Part shown: piece after piece, positions 7,297 through 9,520 of the stretch | How the letters are laid out: every line of letters begins with the position of its first letter | Numbering within the stretch: position 1 is the first letter of the stretch | NCBI GenBank assembly: GCA_016295895.1 | Contig: JAEDKI010000065.1 | Coordinates: 1-9,520, forward strand | Source of the DNA: Clostridiaceae bacterium | GTDB taxonomy: Bacteria > Bacillota > Clostridia > Oscillospirales > Acutalibacteraceae | Length of the DNA stretch: 9,520 nucleotides | Direction: 5' to 3' | Translations under genes and position numbers: made by a program | Notes under the pieces: generated by a model | Seen by the model: the letters and a program-made list of their open reading frames with translations, nothing else | What the model was told of the DNA's origin: nothing | Databases searched by the model: none

Positions 7297-8072
7297 AAAT
7301 CGGAGCATGCGTGGGAGCAAATGCAGAAAGCATGAGAATTATAAAAAAGATAGGTTTTGACTATGCCGAGGGTCACAGCCAGGATATAGTCAAAAAGCCT
7401 ATGGAATATATTGAAGAAATGAAAGCGACGGGTATTCCCATGCTTGCCGCAAATTGCTTCATCGGTCTGAGAGTTGTCGGCGAAGAAAGAGACGATGAAA
7501 AAATCAAAGAATACCTTGAGGAGCTTTTCAAAAGAGGAGCGTATCTCGGAATAAAATATTTTGTTTTCGGCTCATCGGGCGCAAGAAGAATTCCCGAGGG
7601 AATGAGTCTTGAAGAGGGCAGAGCGCAGATTGTTGACTTCCTTAAAAGACTTGTTGTTCCCGTTGCCGAAAAATATAACATAAGAGTTGCGATTGAGCCG
7701 CTTCGCCCCGCCGAATGCAACGCCATTAACACCGTTGCCGACGGAATTGAGGTTGCCAAAAAGGTTGATTCGCCATATGTAAAGGTTCTTGCCGATGTAA
7801 AGCATATGTATGAGCAAAACGAGGATTTCAAGCTTCTTTATGATTATAAAGGCTGGGTTATCCATGCCCACACCTCAAATCCCGACCCTGACCCCTCGCT
7901 GAATAAAAAGAGGATTTATCCCAAGGCGGGCGACAAATTCGATCAGCGTGATTTTATCGAGCCTTTGAAAGCAATCGGCGTTGAATGCGTTTCAATTGAA
8001 GCGGATGTAATCGATTTCCCCGCCGATGCCGCAGAAGCTTATAAAATACTCAGACCTTTGGCGGAGGATTGA
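7293..8072 (+). CDS. Sugar phosphate isomerase/epimerase-like TIM-barrel protein
   Basis: A 259-residue member of the xylose isomerase-like/AP endonuclease 2 TIM-barrel superfamily, whose enzymes interconvert keto sugars, inosose or hydroxypyruvate using a divalent metal. The barrel begins with the strand MKIGACVG. Likely metal ligands are Glu135 (AIEPLRP), Asp168 (LADVKHM), His191 or His193 (VIHAHTSNP) and Glu236 (VSIEAD). The E-D-H-E order and spacing resemble D-psicose/tagatose 3-epimerases. There is no signal peptide or membrane segment, so it is probably cytoplasmic. It lacks the Cys/His-rich zinc set of endonuclease IV, so a DNA repair role is unlikely despite following recN. The start overlaps the recN stop by 4 bases with a perfect ribosome site. 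The SGNH hydrolase gene follows after one base, which suggests a shared role in carbohydrate metabolism. The substrate cannot be named from sequence. Confidence 0.85.
   Translation: MKIGACVGANAESMRIIKKIGFDYAEGHSQDIVKKPMEYIEEMKATGIPMLAANCFIGLRVVGEERDDEKIKEYLEELFKRGAYLGIKYFVFGSSGARRIPEGMSLEEGRAQIVDFLKRLVVPVAEKYNIRVAIEPLRPAECNAINTVADGIEVAKKVDSPYVKVLADVKHMYEQNEDFKLLYDYKGWVIHAHTSNPDPDPSLNKKRIYPKAGDKFDQRDFIEPLKAIGVECVSIEADVIDFPADAAEAYKILRPLAED
8063..8067 (+). promoter_or_regulatory. Ribosome binding site for the TTG start of the SGNH hydrolase
   Basis: GGAGG lies 6 bases before TTG 8074, inside the last codons of the upstream gene. It fixes an otherwise unlikely TTG start and rules against the in-frame ATG at 8026. 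Confidence 0.65.
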
Positions 8073-8073
8073 T

Positions 8074-8793
8074 TTGAAGCTATTTGAAAATGATCTGATA
8101 CTGTTTTCGGGCGATTCCATAACCGACGGAAACCGTGGAAAATCGATGGACTGCAATCACATAATGGGTCACGGTTATCAGTACATTATTTCTGCCCGTC
8201 TTGCGCTTGAAAATGCTTCTTCGATGCCGAAATTTGCCAACAAAGGCTATTCCGGAGCAACCATGCAGGAACTTCTGGATAAATGGCAGGAAGATGTTAT
8301 CAATAATAAGCCAACCGTTCTGAGCATTCTTGCGGGAGTGAATGACGGGCATTTCGGATATCTCAGAGGTCTGACCGTTCAGGATACCGTTTCAAAATAC
8401 TCCGATGCGCTTTTTCAAGCCGTTGAAATAACCCGTAACAGGCTCGGAGATATAAGAATAATAATTTGCGAGCCTTTCTATTTCCCTCTGTGTGAAAAGT
8501 CTTTTTCAGACAGGCACATCCCTCACCCCGAATGTGAACAGCCCATGCAGAATTTCGGCGCCGACACAAATGCGGAGCATATTGCTTTCAGAGTTGAAGC
8601 GACCGATAAAATTAGGCTTTCGGCAAAAGAAACAGCAGAAAAAACGGGCTGTGTGTTTGTTCCGCTTTATGAAAGATTTTCAATTGAAATCAAAAAGTCC
8701 CGACCCGAATACTTCGTTTGGGACGGCACGCATCCGACCGTTGCAGGTCATATGCTCATTGCCGAAGAATGGCTGAAAGCCAACGAAGACTAA
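8074..8793 (+). CDS. SGNH/GDSL-family hydrolase (probable esterase)
   Basis: A 239-residue serine hydrolase of the SGNH superfamily, which contains carbohydrate acetylesterases, lysophospholipases and thioesterases. Block I is FSGDSITDGN (11-20) with nucleophile Ser15. Block II is NKGYSG (56-61), with an oxyanion-hole Gly. Block III is AGVND (87-91), with Asn90 as the oxyanion residue. Block V is DGTHPTVAGH (217-226), with Asp217 and His220 completing the triad. The MDCNHIMGHGY stretch (25-35) after block I recalls carbohydrate-esterase-like subfamilies. No signal peptide is present, so it should act inside the cell, perhaps removing acyl groups from imported sugars. Residues 136-175 form a longer-than-usual region with Cys140, His148, His151 and Cys154. 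The TTG 8074 start is set by a GGAGG site and lies one base after the isomerase stop. Family assignment is firm; substrate is unknown. Confidence 0.88.
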   Translation: MKLFENDLILFSGDSITDGNRGKSMDCNHIMGHGYQYIISARLALENASSMPKFANKGYSGATMQELLDKWQEDVINNKPTVLSILAGVNDGHFGYLRGLTVQDTVSKYSDALFQAVEITRNRLGDIRIIICEPFYFPLCEKSFSDRHIPHPECEQPMQNFGADTNAEHIAFRVEATDKIRLSAKETAEKTGCVFVPLYERFSIEIKKSRPEYFVWDGTHPTVAGHMLIAEEWLKANED

Positions 8794-8832
8794 AATTATA
8801 AAAAAGTTAAATAACCGAAAGGATGATTTTAT
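8794..8832 (+). other. AT-rich 39-base leader between the SGNH gene and tyrS
   Basis: The largest intergenic gap in the window. It holds the tyrS ribosome site (AAAGGA around 8818-8823, 9 bases before the ATG). TATAAA at 8797-8802 could serve as a -10 element, with CTGAAA at 8773-8778 (18-base spacer) as a weak -35. There is no terminator hairpin, and the gap is too short for a T-box leader. The promoter reading is speculative. Confidence 0.3.
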
Positions 8833-9520
8833 ATGCAGATTTATGACGAGCTTGTGGCAAGAGGACTTATTGCCCAGGTTACAGACGAAAAAGAAATCAG
8901 AGACTTGATTAACGGCGGCAAAGCAGTATTTTATATCGGCTTTGACCCCACGGCTGACAGCCTTCATGTCGGCCATTTCATGGCTCTCTGCCTTATGAAA
9001 AGACTTCAGATGGCAGGCAACAGACCGATTGCTCTGCTCGGCGGCGGAACGGGAATGATCGGCGATCCCTCGGGCAGAAGCGACCTGAGAAAGGTTCTGA
9101 CCAAGGAAACAATTGAACATAATATTGAATGCTTCAAAAAGCAGATGAGCCGTTTCATTGAGTTCGGCGAGGGCAAGGCAATGATGGTTAACAACGCCGA
9201 TTGGCTTCTTGACCTTAACTATATTGACGTTCTGCGTGAGGTAGGCGCCTGCTTCTCCGTCAACAATATGCTCAGAGCCGAGTGCTACAAGCAGAGAATG
9301 GAAAAAGGTCTCAGCTTTCTTGAGTTCAACTATATGATTATGCAGAGCTATGACTTCTATCATCTTTACAAAGAATACGGTTGCAACATGCAGTTCGGCG
9401 GCGATGATCAGTGGTCAAATATGCTCGGCGGAACGGAGCTTATCCGCAAAAAGCTCGGCAAAGACGCTTATGCAATGACCATAACTCTGCTCCTCAATTC
9501 AGAGGGCAAGAAAATGGGCA
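8833..9520 (+). CDS. tyrS: Tyrosyl-tRNA synthetase, N-terminal part (3' end outside window)
   Basis: Class I aminoacyl-tRNA synthetase charging tRNA-Tyr with tyrosine. 229 residues are present, covering most of the catalytic Rossmann domain. GFDPTADSLHVGH (36-48) contains the HIGH-type motif, here HVGH. LLGGGTGMIGDPSGRS (68-83) is strongly conserved. FNYMIMQSYDFYHLY (165-179) is the tyrosine-binding helix, and FGGDDQWSNMLGG (188-200) corresponds to the more common GGSDQWGNI. The sequence ends at EGKKMG, the start of the KMSKS-type loop, probably KMGKS/T. The C-terminal tRNA-binding region, usually with an S4 domain, is cut off by the window edge. ATG 8833 has AAAGGA upstream. Phe codons are mostly TTC (8 of 11), whereas dxs looks mostly TTT, which hints at higher expression. 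Whether it shares a transcript with the SGNH gene is unclear. Confidence 0.95.
   Translation, partial: MQIYDELVARGLIAQVTDEKEIRDLINGGKAVFYIGFDPTADSLHVGHFMALCLMKRLQMAGNRPIALLGGGTGMIGDPSGRSDLRKVLTKETIEHNIECFKKQMSRFIEFGEGKAMMVNNADWLLDLNYIDVLREVGACFSVNNMLRAECYKQRMEKGLSFLEFNYMIMQSYDFYHLYKEYGCNMQFGGDDQWSNMLGGTELIRKKLGKDAYAMTITLLLNSEGKKMG

Noticed and set aside
7293..8072. Isomerase-like gene as endonuclease IV, linked to recN repair
   Set aside because: It has the E-D-H-E single-site pattern of sugar epimerases and lacks the His-rich zinc ligands of endonuclease IV.
8026..8073. ATG 8026 as the start of the SGNH hydrolase
   Set aside because: It would overlap the isomerase gene by 47 bases, lacks a good ribosome site and adds residues before the family's normal beginning; TTG 8074 has a well-spaced GGAGG.
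8680..9363. 227-codon open frame on the minus strand opposite tyrS
   Set aside because: It is antisense to unmistakable TyrRS coding sequence and its protein shows no recognisable motif.
1..9520. Mobile elements, CRISPR arrays, tRNA/rRNA genes, or a new defence-type system
   Set aside because: Coding sequence from recognised families fills nearly the whole window; no repeat arrays, transposase motifs, or RNA genes were seen.

Overview
The window is a tightly packed run of eleven genes, all on the + strand, with no gap longer than 39 bases. The order xseA-xseB-ispA-dxs-tlyA-nadK-argR-recN is the conserved repair/isoprenoid/arginine-regulator cluster of Firmicutes. Having nadK between tlyA and argR is typical of Clostridia. 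With protein variants such as GGDDQWSN in TyrRS, this points to an anaerobic clostridial bacterium, possibly of the Ruminococcaceae/Oscillospiraceae type. The order-level guess is inference; the cluster identity is well supported.

Layout: the 3' part of xseA (1-473) and xseB (476-679) encode exonuclease VII. ispA (672-1574) and dxs (1579-3459) supply farnesyl diphosphate and the first MEP-pathway step. tlyA (3456-4262) is an rRNA 2'-O-methyltransferase, nadK (4278-5126) makes NADP, argR (about 5159-5605) is the arginine repressor, and recN (5623-7296) is a repair ATPase. In many sporulating Firmicutes spoIVB and spo0A follow recN. Here there is instead a TIM-barrel sugar isomerase/epimerase-like gene (7293-8072) and an SGNH hydrolase (8074-8793), coupled to each other and to recN. 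The 5' two-thirds or so of tyrS (8833 onward) runs off the right edge.

Junctions are short: overlaps of 8, 4 and 4 bases (xseB/ispA, dxs/tlyA, recN/isomerase) and gaps of 1 to 39 bases elsewhere. No hairpin-plus-U-tract terminator was seen, so one long transcript with possible internal promoters is the simplest reading. The AT-rich end of nadK and the 39-base tyrS leader are the likeliest internal promoter sites, but neither has a convincing promoter.

I found no mobile element, RNA gene, CRISPR array, phage gene or recognisably new system. The points worth a second look are unusual residues in otherwise conserved DXS loops, the unassigned isomerase/SGNH pair after recN, a Cys/His-containing insert in the SGNH protein, and the start codon of argR.
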